From positions 558,001 to 622,000 of the forward strand of contig NZ_BSDP01000001.1 in the NCBI RefSeq assembly GCF_027925245.1: a stretch of 64,000 bases of DNA, written 5' to 3'. The translations under genes and the position numbers were made by a program. Each line of letters begins with the position of its first letter. Position 1 is the first letter of the stretch. The notes below the pieces were generated by a model. That model was not told the DNA's origin and ran no database searches. It worked only from the letters and a program-made list of their open reading frames with translations. Below are positions 9,241 through 16,337 of this stretch, one piece after another. The DNA comes from Agromyces rhizosphaerae. Lineage in GTDB: Bacteria > Actinomycetota > Actinomycetes > Actinomycetales > Microbacteriaceae.

Positions 9241-9830
9241 CAGTAGCGCTCCTCGCGCCACGGGTCGCCGTGGTTGTGGTACCCGTACTGCTCCCAGAAT
9301 CCGGGCTGGTCGTCCTCCATGAGCACGAGGCCGCGCACCCACTTCGCGCTCTTCCAGAAGTACAGCTTCGGCACGAGCAGTCGCGCCGGCCCGCCGTGCT
9401 CGGGGTCGAGCGGCTCGCCGTCGTAGTCGATCGCGATCCACGCCTGGCCGTCGAGCACCTCCTCGAGCGGCAGGTTCGTCGTGTAGCCGCCATAGCTGTG
9501 CGCCATGACGTAGCCGGCGTCGGTCTCGACCTCCTCGAAGAGCGCGTCGAGCGGCACCCCTCGCCACGAGGTGCCCAGCTTCGACCAGTGCGTCACGCAG
9601 TGGATGTCGGTCTCGACGTCCTCGACGCCCGCGTCGAGCAGCGCCTGCCAGTCCCACCGGTGCTCGACGCCCGACTCGGTGCGGATCGTGAACTCCCACT
9701 CGTCGGTGTCGACCTCGGGCGTCGGCCCGGCCGAGAGCACCGGGAAGTCGCGCGCCAGCGTCTGCCCCGGCGGCAGCCGGTCGTCGCGCTCGCGCCCGCG
9801 CCCCGTGAAGCCCCTCGTGATGAACGACAT
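9237..9830 (-). CDS. Sulfite-oxidase-fold molybdopterin oxidoreductase
   Basis: A 197-residue protein of the oxidoreductase molybdopterin-binding (sulfite oxidase) fold. Cys78 in HCVTHWSK is the expected molybdenum ligand, and YGGYTTNLPL and GGPARLLVPKLYFWK match the Moco-binding core seen in small MsrP/YedY-like enzymes. No Tat signal peptide is visible, so unlike MsrP it should be cytoplasmic. It leads a coupled operon with a flavin reductase and a DUF6510-like protein, and the next genes on the other strand make Moco. A sensible guess is reduction of an S-oxide or N-oxide with electrons from the reductase; the substrate is unknown. Confidence 0.85.
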   Translation of the reverse strand: MSFITRGFTGRGRERDDRLPPGQTLARDFPVLSAGPTPEVDTDEWEFTIRTESGVEHRWDWQALLDAGVEDVETDIHCVTHWSKLGTSWRGVPLDALFEEVETDAGYVMAHSYGGYTTNLPLEEVLDGQAWIAIDYDGEPLDPEHGGPARLLVPKLYFWKSAKWVRGLVLMEDDQPGFWEQYGYHNHGDPWREERYW

Positions 9831-9905
9831 CCGCGCTCCTCCCCGCTGTGAGCGACACTAGCCCCGCGCGGGCGCGCTGTCACCGGCCGAGCCGGGTCGC
9901 GCCGG

Positions 9906-9911
9906 TACCGT
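9906..9911 (+). promoter_or_regulatory. -10 element TACCGT, leaderless start of moeA
   Basis: TACCGT ends seven bases before the ATG at 9919, with no ribosome site between. The spacing points to a leaderless mRNA and favours ATG 9919 over the GTG at 9910. Confidence 0.5.
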
Positions 9912-9918
9912 GGGGGCC

Positions 9919-11130
9919 ATGATCACCGTCGAGGCGCATCTCGCCCGAGTGCTCGCCGCCGTCGAGCCGCTGACCCGCCGCGAGACGCTGCCATTGGCGG
10001 ATGCCGCGGGGCGCACGCTCGCCGTCGACCTGGTGAGCCACCTCGACGTGCCGCCGTTCGACAACTCGGCGATGGACGGGTACGCGGTGCGGCGCGCCGA
10101 CCTGCGCGGGGCGAGCCCGGAGGCCCCCGTGACGCTCGACGTCGTGGCCGACCTGCCGGCGGGCGCCGCCGAGGATCCCGCGATCCGACGCGGCCAGGCG
10201 GTGCGCATCATGACCGGCGCGCCCGTGCCGTCCGGCGCCGACGCGGTCGTCGCGGTCGAGGCGACCGACGGCGGCGTCGAGCGCGTGCGCATCGAGGTCG
10301 AGCCGCTCGCCGGGCGCCACATCCGGCGCGCGGGCGAGGACGCGCGACGGGGCACGGCCGTGCTCACGGCGGGCACCGTGCTCGCCCCGCGCCACCTCGC
10401 CGCGGCCGCCGCCGCGGGGCACGCGGTGCTCGACGTGGTCGCACGACCCCGGGTCGCGGTCGCAGCGACGGGCAGCGAGCTGGTCGAGCCGGGCGAGCCG
10501 CTCGCGCACGGCAGCATCCCCGACTCGAACTCGACGTTGCTCGCCGCACTCGTCGCCGACGCCGGCGCCGAGGTCGTCGCGGCCGCTCGCCTCCACGACG
10601 AGCCCGACGACGTGCGCGCGTGGCTCGATCGGCTCCCCGACTGCGACCTCGTGATCTGCTCGGGCGGCGTGAGCGTGGGCGACCACGACGTCGTGCGGGC
10701 GGTGCTCGGCACGACCGGCGAGGTCGTCTTCGAGCAGGTCGCGATGCAGCCCGGCCGGCCGCAGGCGTTCGGCGCCCTCGCGGACGGGACGCCCGTGTTC
10801 GGGCTGCCCGGCAATCCGGTCGCCGTGCACGTGTCGTTCGAGATGTTCGCGCGCCCGGCGATCCTGCGCCTGCTCGGGCGGCGCGCCCCGACGCCCGTGC
10901 CGCTCGTCGTGGGCGCGGGGTGGCGCTCGCCCGCCGGACGCGTGCAGGTCATGCCGGTCGCGGTCACGACCCAGGTCGCGTCGCTCGTCGCGGTGCCCGC
11001 CTACCCGGGCGGATCCGCATCGCACCTCGTCACCGGCCTCGCCGCTGCGGACGGCTTCGCCGTGGTGCCCGCCGACGTCACCGAGGTCGCCGTCGGACAG
11101 ACCGTGCCGGTCCTCCTCGCCGCACGCTGA
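9919..11130 (+). CDS. moeA: Molybdopterin molybdotransferase MoeA (first copy)
   Basis: A 403-residue MoeA. It inserts molybdate into adenylated molybdopterin, the last step of Moco synthesis. Recognisable motifs are NSAMDGYAVR near residue 50, IMTGAPVPSGADAVV, ATGSELVEP near residue 185, CSGGVSVGDHD near residue 250 and GLPGNPVAVHVSFE near residue 295. The ATG at 9919 agrees with the usual MoeA N-terminus. It lies between the molybdoenzyme operon and moaA-moaD. A second MoeA with clearly different sequence is encoded at 36160-37350, and both keep the core motifs. Confidence 0.95.
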   Translation: MITVEAHLARVLAAVEPLTRRETLPLADAAGRTLAVDLVSHLDVPPFDNSAMDGYAVRRADLRGASPEAPVTLDVVADLPAGAAEDPAIRRGQAVRIMTGAPVPSGADAVVAVEATDGGVERVRIEVEPLAGRHIRRAGEDARRGTAVLTAGTVLAPRHLAAAAAAGHAVLDVVARPRVAVAATGSELVEPGEPLAHGSIPDSNSTLLAALVADAGAEVVAAARLHDEPDDVRAWLDRLPDCDLVICSGGVSVGDHDVVRAVLGTTGEVVFEQVAMQPGRPQAFGALADGTPVFGLPGNPVAVHVSFEMFARPAILRLLGRRAPTPVPLVVGAGWRSPAGRVQVMPVAVTTQVASLVAVPAYPGGSASHLVTGLAAADGFAVVPADVTEVAVGQTVPVLLAAR

Positions 11131-11139
11131 CGCATCCCC

Positions 11140-11197
11140 CGAGTCGTCATGAAGTGTCGCCTCGGCCGGCCTCGAAGCGACACTTCATGACGACTCG
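11140..11197. repeat. Long perfect inverted repeat between moeA and moaA
   Basis: Two 21-base perfect arms (11140-11160 and 11177-11197) flank a 16-base loop, starting 10 bases after the moeA stop. The arm core reads GTCATGAAGTGTCGC. It may act as a moeA terminator, but the arms are longer than needed and there is no U tract. A similar palindromic arrangement occurs beside the second moeA at 37380-37521. Confidence 0.8.
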
Positions 11198-11264
11198 CGA
11201 AAGCGACGGCATGGACGTTCGTGCACCGTAAGACGCACGGGCGCCGCCCCGGGGCATCCGCCCA

Positions 11265-11270
11265 TAGGCT
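11265..11270 (+). promoter_or_regulatory. -10 element TAGGCT, leaderless start of moaA
   Basis: TAGGCT ends seven bases before the moaA ATG at 11278. The short spacing fits transcription starting at the start codon. Confidence 0.5.
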
Positions 11271-11277
11271 GGAGCGC

Positions 11278-12345
11278 ATGACCCAGATCGCGCTCGGCCT
11301 GCCGCGGGTGCGCCGCGACCCGGGGGCGATGCCCTCGCTCGACGGCCGCCCCGAGACCGGCGCGCTCGTCGACCGGTACGGACGCGTGGCGCAGGACCTG
11401 CGCATCTCCATCACGTCGGCCTGCTCGCTGCGCTGCACGTACTGCATGCCCGCCGAGGGGCTGCCGGTCATCCCGCGGGACGAGCTGCTGTCGGCCGAGG
11501 AGATCGCCCGGCTCGTCGGGCTCGCGGTGCGCGACCTGGGCGTGCGCGAGGTGCGCTTCACCGGCGGCGAGCCGCTCACGCGCCCCGACCTCGTCGAGAT
11601 CGTCCGGCGCTCCGCCGAGGCCGCGCCCGGCACGCCCCTCGCGCTCACGACCAACGGCATCGGGCTCGATCGCAAGGCGCGGCCGCTCGTCGCGGCGGGG
11701 CTCAGCCGCGTGAACGTCTCCCTCGACACGCTCGACCGCGAGCACTTCACCCGCCTCACCCGGCGCGACCGCCTGCCGGCGGTGCTCGCCGGCATCGACG
11801 CCGCCCACCGCGCCGGGCTGGGCCCGATCAAGATGAACGCCGTGCTCATGCGCGAGACGCTGCACGACGCCCCCGACCTGCTCGCCTGGGCCCTCGACCA
11901 CGGCTGCCGGCTGCGCTTCATCGAGCAGATGCCGCTCGACGCCGACGAGGCGTGGCAGCGCGCGAACATGGTCGACGCGCGCGAGCTGCTCGACGTGCTC
12001 GGCACGCGCTTCGCGCTCACCCCCGTCGGCCGCGACGACCCCGCCGCGCCGGCCGAGGAGTGGCTGGTCGACGACGGCCCGGCGACCGTCGGCGTGATCG
12101 CGTCGGTCACCCGGCCGTTCTGCGGCGCGTGCGACCGCACCCGGCTCACGGCCGAGGGCTCCGTGCGCTCGTGCCTGTTCGGCGACGACGAGACCGACCT
12201 GCGCGGGCTGCTGCGCTCGGGCGCCGATGACGCGACGATCGCCCGGTACTGGCGCGGCGCGATGTGGGGCAAGAAGGCGGGGCATGGCATCGACGACCCG
12301 TCGTTCGTGCGGCCCGTGCGCACGATGGGGGGCATCGGTGGCTGA
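11278..12345 (+). CDS. moaA: GTP 3',8-cyclase MoaA
   Basis: A 355-residue radical-SAM enzyme for the first step of Moco synthesis. The N-terminal cluster motif is CSLRCTYC near residue 46, and the second 4Fe-4S cluster ligands lie in [10 protein letters not shown] plus the later Cys of RSCLFG. The chain ends in the conserved double glycine (GGIGG). MoaA makes cyclic 3',8-dihydro-GTP, which MoaC (encoded at 35.1-36.2 kb as a fusion) converts to cPMP. The start at 11278 is preferred over the upstream GTG at 11221 because it gives the normal N-terminus and fits a leaderless promoter. It overlaps moaD by 8 bases. Confidence 0.96.
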   Translation: MTQIALGLPRVRRDPGAMPSLDGRPETGALVDRYGRVAQDLRISITSACSLRCTYCMPAEGLPVIPRDELLSAEEIARLVGLAVRDLGVREVRFTGGEPLTRPDLVEIVRRSAEAAPGTPLALTTNGIGLDRKARPLVAAGLSRVNVSLDTLDREHFTRLTRRDRLPAVLAGIDAAHRAGLGPIKMNAVLMRETLHDAPDLLAWALDHGCRLRFIEQMPLDADEAWQRANMVDARELLDVLGTRFALTPVGRDDPAAPAEEWLVDDGPATVGVIASVTRPFCGACDRTRLTAEGSVRSCLFGDDETDLRGLLRSGADDATIARYWRGAMWGKKAGHGIDDPSFVRPVRTMGGIGG

Positions 12346-12631
12346 GACGTTCGCGAGCGGGTCGGCCGGCCCCGGGGCATCCGTCGCCCTCGGCACCGTG
12401 ACCGTGCGCTACTTCGCGGCCGCGATCGAGGCGGCCGGCCGCGAGGAGGAGCAGCTCGCGGGTTGCGCCACCGTCGGCGAGCTGCGCGACGCGCTCGTCG
12501 AGCGCTACGGCCCCGCGATGGCGCGCGTGGTCGCGAACGGCTCGTTCCTCGTCGACGGCGTCGTGAGCCGCGACCCGGCCACCCCGCTCGCCGGCACGGT
12601 GGACGTGCTGCCGCCGTTCGCCGGCGGATAG
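12338..12631 (+). CDS. moaD: Molybdopterin synthase sulfur carrier MoaD
   Basis: A 97-residue ubiquitin-fold sulfur carrier ending in the required Gly-Gly (PPFAGG). The C-terminal glycine is adenylated and thiocarboxylated, here probably by the MoeZ encoded at 37.5-38.7 kb, and then donates sulfur in the MoaD/MoaE complex. The first 17 residues are an extension relative to the fold, which begins at VTVRYFAAA. The GTG at 12338 overlaps the moaA stop by 8 bases, so translation is coupled. MoaE is not adjacent but is encoded at 34.7 kb. Confidence 0.93.
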   Translation: MAETFASGSAGPGASVALGTVTVRYFAAAIEAAGREEEQLAGCATVGELRDALVERYGPAMARVVANGSFLVDGVVSRDPATPLAGTVDVLPPFAGG

Positions 12632-12661
12632 TTCCGCGCCGCGCGGGCGCATAATCGGAGG

Positions 12662-14263
12662 GTGACCTCCCCCCGCACCCGCTGGATCGGCCTCGTCGTC
12701 ATCAGCGTCGCCGTCGCCCTCATCATCGTCGACTCGACCATCGTGAACGTGGCGATCCCTTCGATCGTCGACGAGCTCGCACTCACGTCGACGCAGGTGC
12801 AGTGGGTGCAGGAGAGCTACACGCTCGTGTTCGCTGCGCTGCTGCTCGTCTTCGGCACGCTCGCCGACCGGTTCGGCAGGCGACGGATGCTCCTGATCGG
12901 CATCACCATCTTCGCGCTGTCGTCGGTCGTGGCGGCGCTCGCGCCGACGGGCGAGGCGCTGATCGCCTCGCGCGTGGTGCAGGGCGTGGGCGGTGCGATG
13001 ATCCTGCCGACGACGCTGTCGATCATCAACTCGACCTTCCGCGGGCGCGACCGCGGCATCGCCTTCGCTGTCTGGGGCTCGACCATCGGCGGCATGGCGG
13101 CCGTCGGCCCGCTGCTCGGCGGGTGGCTGACGACGGACTTCTCCTGGCGCTGGGCGTTCGGCATCAACGTGCCGCTCGGCGTGCTCGTCGTGATCGGCGC
13201 ACTGCTGTTCGTGCTCGAGTCGCGGGCCGAGCACCCGGTGAAGGTCGACCTCGTCGGGGCGGCGCTGTCCGTCGTGGCATCCGCCAGCCTCGTCTTCGGG
13301 CTCATCGAGGGCCGCAGCTACGGCTGGTGGGTCGCCCGGCCCGACCTCGCCTTCGGCGACTGGGCGTGGCCGTTCGCGATCTCGCCGATCCCGATCGCGT
13401 TCGCCGTCTCGGCGGCGGGCATCGCGGGGTTCATCGCCTGGGGGCTGCACCGGCAGCGCATCGGGCGCAGCACCATGCTCGACTTCTCGCTGTTCCGCAT
13501 CCCGTCGTTCCGCAACGGCAACATCGCCGCCCTGCTCGTGTCGCTCGGCGAGTTCGGCATCATCCTCTCGCTGCCGCTCTGGCTGCAGAACGTGCTCGGC
13601 TACGACGCGCTGCAGACCGGCTGGGTCATCGTCGCGCTCGCGGCCGGCTCGTTCGTCGCCAGCGGCGCCGCGGGTTCCACGAGCGGCCGCATCGCGCCGG
13701 TCTGGGTCGTGCGCGCCGGCATCGGCTCGGAGATCATCGGCCTGCTGCTCATCGCCTGGGTCATCTCGGTCGACACCCCGTGGTGGCAGATCGTGATCGG
13801 CCTGTTCGTCTACGGCTTCGGCGTGGGCCTCGCGACGGCGCAGCTCACGGGCGTGATCCTCGTCGACGTGCCCGTCTCGCGCAGCGGGCAGGCCTCGGGC
13901 ACGCAGTCGACGTCGCGCCAGGTCGGTTCGGCGCTCGGCATCGCGGTGCTCGGCACGGTGCTGTTCAGCTCGCTCGGCACCGAGATGGACTCGCGCCTGG
14001 GCGACCTGCCCGATGCCGAGCGGGAGCAGGTCGTCTCGCTCGTGGTCGACAGCGCCGGGTCGGCCATCCCGGCGCTTGACGCGCAGTCGCCCGAGGCGGC
14101 GGATGCGGCGCGCGAGGCCTTCAGCGACGCGACCCGCTGGTCGGCGCTGGCGGCTGCCGGGTTCCTCGCGGTCGGCCTCCTCGCCACGCTCTCGCTCGGC
14201 TCGGGCCGTGCGGCGCGCGACGACGAGCCCGACACGCTCGAGTCCGCCGACCGCCCGGCCTGA
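12662..14263 (+). CDS. MFS transporter, DHA2 (14-helix) drug exporter family
   Basis: A 533-residue protein with the 14-helix pattern of the DHA2 family. Motif A is LADRFGRRRML between helices 2 and 3, and the antiporter motif region reads GVGGAMILPTTLSIIN in helix 5. The family exports drugs, dyes or metabolites with proton antiport. The GTG at 12662 has CATAAT six bases upstream and a CGGAGG directly before it. No regulator gene is adjacent. It follows the moaD stop by 30 bases but is unlikely to have a Moco role. Confidence 0.88.
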   Translation: MTSPRTRWIGLVVISVAVALIIVDSTIVNVAIPSIVDELALTSTQVQWVQESYTLVFAALLLVFGTLADRFGRRRMLLIGITIFALSSVVAALAPTGEALIASRVVQGVGGAMILPTTLSIINSTFRGRDRGIAFAVWGSTIGGMAAVGPLLGGWLTTDFSWRWAFGINVPLGVLVVIGALLFVLESRAEHPVKVDLVGAALSVVASASLVFGLIEGRSYGWWVARPDLAFGDWAWPFAISPIPIAFAVSAAGIAGFIAWGLHRQRIGRSTMLDFSLFRIPSFRNGNIAALLVSLGEFGIILSLPLWLQNVLGYDALQTGWVIVALAAGSFVASGAAGSTSGRIAPVWVVRAGIGSEIIGLLLIAWVISVDTPWWQIVIGLFVYGFGVGLATAQLTGVILVDVPVSRSGQASGTQSTSRQVGSALGIAVLGTVLFSSLGTEMDSRLGDLPDAEREQVVSLVVDSAGSAIPALDAQSPEAADAAREAFSDATRWSALAAAGFLAVGLLATLSLGSGRAARDDEPDTLESADRPA

Positions 14264-14275
14264 GCCGCGAGCGGG

Positions 14276-14307
14276 TTGTGCACAGCCCACAGCGGGGTTG
14301 TGCACAA
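14276..14307. repeat. Two TTGTGCACA repeats upstream of glycosyltransferase
   Basis: GGTTGTGCACA occurs at 14274-14284 and 14296-14306, 22 bases apart, in an 85-base gap. The core GTGCAC is palindromic. Each copy differs from the actinobacterial DnaA box TTGTCCACA by one base. They sit 28-59 bases upstream of the -10 at 14335, where an operator could act. Confidence 0.5.
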
Positions 14308-14334
14308 GCCACGGGACCGGGGCGGCCGCGAAGC

Positions 14335-14340
14335 TAGGCT
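14335..14340 (+). promoter_or_regulatory. -10 element TAGGCT, leaderless start
   Basis: TAGGCT ends eight bases before the ATG at 14349, with no ribosome site between; the same hexamer precedes moaA. Confidence 0.45.
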
Positions 14341-14348
14341 CATCGGCC

Positions 14349-15152
14349 ATGGGCACCGTGTCCGTCGTCATCCCCTCGTTCAACGATGCGCAGATGCTCT
14401 CGCAGTGCCTCGCCGATCTCGCCGCGCAGACGCGCGCACCCGACGAGGTGGTCGTCGTCGACAACGGGTCGACCGACGACACCGCCGCGGTCGCCATCGC
14501 CGCGGGCGCGCGCGTGGTGCGCGAGCCCCGCAAGGGCGTGCTGCGGGCCACCGCCGCCGGCTTCGACGCGGCGCGCGGCGACGTCATCGGCCGGCTCGAC
14601 GCAGACTCGCGGCCGGCGCGCGACTGGGTGGCGCGCCTGGAGGCCCGGTTCGACGCCGACGTGACGATGGGCGCCCTCACCGGCACCGGCGTCTTCTACG
14701 GCTGCGGGCCCGTGCTGCGCACGCTGGCCGGATTCGTCTACCTCGGCGGCTACTTCTGGTTCATGGGCATGATCATCGGGCGCACCCCGCTGTTCGGCTC
14801 CAACTTCGCGATGCGGCGCGAGGTGTGGGCCGCCACGCGCCACCGCATCCACCTCGAGGACCCGCGCGCTCACGACGACCTCGACATCAGCTTCGCGCTC
14901 GGCCCCGACGTGGGCGTCGACTACGACCCGGACCTCCATGTCGGGGTGTCGGCCCGGCCGTTCGAGAGCGGAGCGGGCCTCCGCCGCCGCGCCGCCTGGG
15001 CGTTCCACGGCATCGCCGTGAACTGGTCGGAGATCGGCTGGTGGACCCGGACGCGCACGTGCCGCGCCGCCCGACGGGACCGTCGCGCCGCCCAGCGCCT
15101 CGCTGCCGTGCGGCACCTGCCCTCGGGGTCGGACCAGGGCCTCGCCGCCTGA
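14349..15152 (+). CDS. Family 2 glycosyltransferase
   Basis: A 267-residue GT-A glycosyltransferase. The nucleotide-binding start reads VSVVIPSFNDAQML, the family motif VVDNGSTDDT lies near residue 41, and the metal-binding DAD is in GRLDADSRPARDW near residue 83. A hydrophobic stretch YLGGYFWFMGMIIG near residues 132-147 may contact the membrane. The later acidic EDPRAHDDLDISF resembles the ED catalytic region. It would transfer a sugar from a nucleotide or lipid donor to a lipid or wall polymer. No other envelope gene is adjacent, so the product is unknown. Confidence 0.85.
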   Translation: MGTVSVVIPSFNDAQMLSQCLADLAAQTRAPDEVVVVDNGSTDDTAAVAIAAGARVVREPRKGVLRATAAGFDAARGDVIGRLDADSRPARDWVARLEARFDADVTMGALTGTGVFYGCGPVLRTLAGFVYLGGYFWFMGMIIGRTPLFGSNFAMRREVWAATRHRIHLEDPRAHDDLDISFALGPDVGVDYDPDLHVGVSARPFESGAGLRRRAAWAFHGIAVNWSEIGWWTRTRTCRAARRDRRAAQRLAAVRHLPSGSDQGLAA

Positions 15153-15158
15153 CCGGCC

Positions 15159-16067
15159 TCAGCGAGGCAGGAAGGCGAGCATCGCCTCGGTGAGCTGGTG
15201 CGGCGCCGTCTCGCACGGACTGTGCCCGGTCGCGAGCTCGACGTACGTCGCCCCCATGCTGCGCGCGAACGCCTCGTGTGCGCCGTCCCGCCAGACGTCG
15301 TGGGCGCCGACCGCCACGAGCACGGGCAGGCCCGAGGCCCGCAGGTCGAGCGCCGCGTCGGGGATGCGCTGCATCAGCGCGAGGATGTCGCCCACGCTCG
15401 ACGCCCGGGTCTGCCGGAACCGATCGGCCACGAACCGCGCGCGATCGGCGGGTGCCCGGTTCACGTTGAGCCGCAGCGCCGCGATGAACACCGGGCCGAG
15501 CGATCGCGCCGGCACGAACGGGCTCAGCGGCCCGAGCACCTTGAACCCGCGCAGCGCCCGCCCCGCGAGCGGCGGTGCGGACAGCAGCGTGAGGCTGGCG
15601 AACAGGTCGGGACGCCGCAACGCGGCATCCGCCGCCACCGTTCCCGCGTACGAGTAGCCGAGCACGTGCGCCGGCGCCGCACCGGTCTCGAGCACGGCGA
15701 CCAGGTCGTCGACGAAGAGCTGCAGCGAGTAGCGCCGCTCCGGCGGATCGAGGTGTTCCGGGCCCGCCTCCCCCGACTCGTACTGCCCCGCCATGTCGAA
15801 CGCCTCCACCCGGTAGCCGGCGTCCGCGAGCAGCGGCATCATCAGGAGGAAGTCCTCCTTCGACCCGGTCATGCCGGGCACGAGCACGACGCGCTCCCCT
15901 GTGGCGGGGCCGATCGCGATGCGGGCGAGCCTGCCGCTCGGCGCCACGACCGCGTCACGCTCGAACTCCGGCGGCACGTGCGCCCAGTCGATCGGCCCGA
16001 GCGCCGCATCACGACGCGCCGCATCGCTCCCGGTGCCCGGGACGAGGTCGTCGGCGATCGCATTCAC
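15159..16067 (-). CDS. Alpha/beta hydrolase
   Basis: A 302-residue alpha/beta hydrolase. The oxyanion region is VLVPGMTGSKEDF, the nucleophile elbow is GYSYAGT (Ser near residue 142), the acid is probably Asp in VAVGAHDVWRDG and the base His in ATGHSPCET. Start GTG 16067 is supported by a TACCCT -10 element seven bases upstream. The chain begins with about 60 residues before the core fold. It lies tail-to-tail with the glycosyltransferase. Substrate unknown; esters or acyl compounds are typical. Confidence 0.85.
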   Translation of the reverse strand: MNAIADDLVPGTGSDAARRDAALGPIDWAHVPPEFERDAVVAPSGRLARIAIGPATGERVVLVPGMTGSKEDFLLMMPLLADAGYRVEAFDMAGQYESGEAGPEHLDPPERRYSLQLFVDDLVAVLETGAAPAHVLGYSYAGTVAADAALRRPDLFASLTLLSAPPLAGRALRGFKVLGPLSPFVPARSLGPVFIAALRLNVNRAPADRARFVADRFRQTRASSVGDILALMQRIPDAALDLRASGLPVLVAVGAHDVWRDGAHEAFARSMGATYVELATGHSPCETAPHQLTEAMLAFLPR

Positions 16068-16074
16068 TTCCCGG

Positions 16075-16080
16075 AGGGTA
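16075..16080 (-). promoter_or_regulatory. -10 element TACCCT, leaderless start
   Basis: Read on the minus strand, TACCCT ends seven bases before the GTG at 16067. It supports that start and a leaderless mRNA. Confidence 0.45.
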
Positions 16081-16159
16081 CCCCCGGCCGGGCAGGCGCC
16101 GCCGCGCGCGCCCGCAGCGATGTGGACGGCGACGGCTCCAGGGGCATCCGCCCGCCCGC

Positions 16160-16318
16160 TCAGAGTGCGGCGAGCGCCTGGCGGATGTGGCGATCGCCGT
16201 ACATCTCGTAGCCGACGACGCTGATCCACGGGGCGACCGTGAGCACGAGGATCGGCCACGCGATCGAGACGCCCGTCACGGCGAGCAGCACGGCGCCCGG
16301 CACCGCGGGCCGGAGCAC
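16160..16318 (-). CDS. Putative small membrane protein (52 residues)
   Basis: A short frame starting GTG 16318 encodes one or two hydrophobic segments (GAVLLAVTGVSIAWPILVL and onward) and a polar tail with EMYGDRHIRQAL. The mix of hydrophobic and polar residues looks like a real protein rather than the Arg/Pro-rich text typical of antisense frames here. It would be divergent from the acyl-CoA ligase with only 19 bases between start codons. I do not recognise a family. An upstream in-frame extension into the ligase gene is unlikely. Confidence 0.45.
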   Translation of the reverse strand: MLRPAVPGAVLLAVTGVSIAWPILVLTVAPWISVVGYEMYGDRHIRQALAAL

Positions 16319-16337
16319 GAGGGAGGATGATGGAGGC

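Noticed and set aside
14276..14307. Replication origin suggested by DnaA-like boxes
   Set aside because: Only two imperfect boxes, no AT-rich unwinding region, and no dnaA, dnaN or gyr genes nearby.
12146..14686. Very long antisense open frame (over 800 codons) opposite moaD and the MFS exporter
   Set aside because: The product is Arg/Ala/Asp-rich low-complexity text with no domain, a normal by-product of high GC; the opposite strand carries clear gene families. Similar frames at 4905-7343, 1572-3983, 20096-22780 and 26386-28776 were rejected for the same reason.
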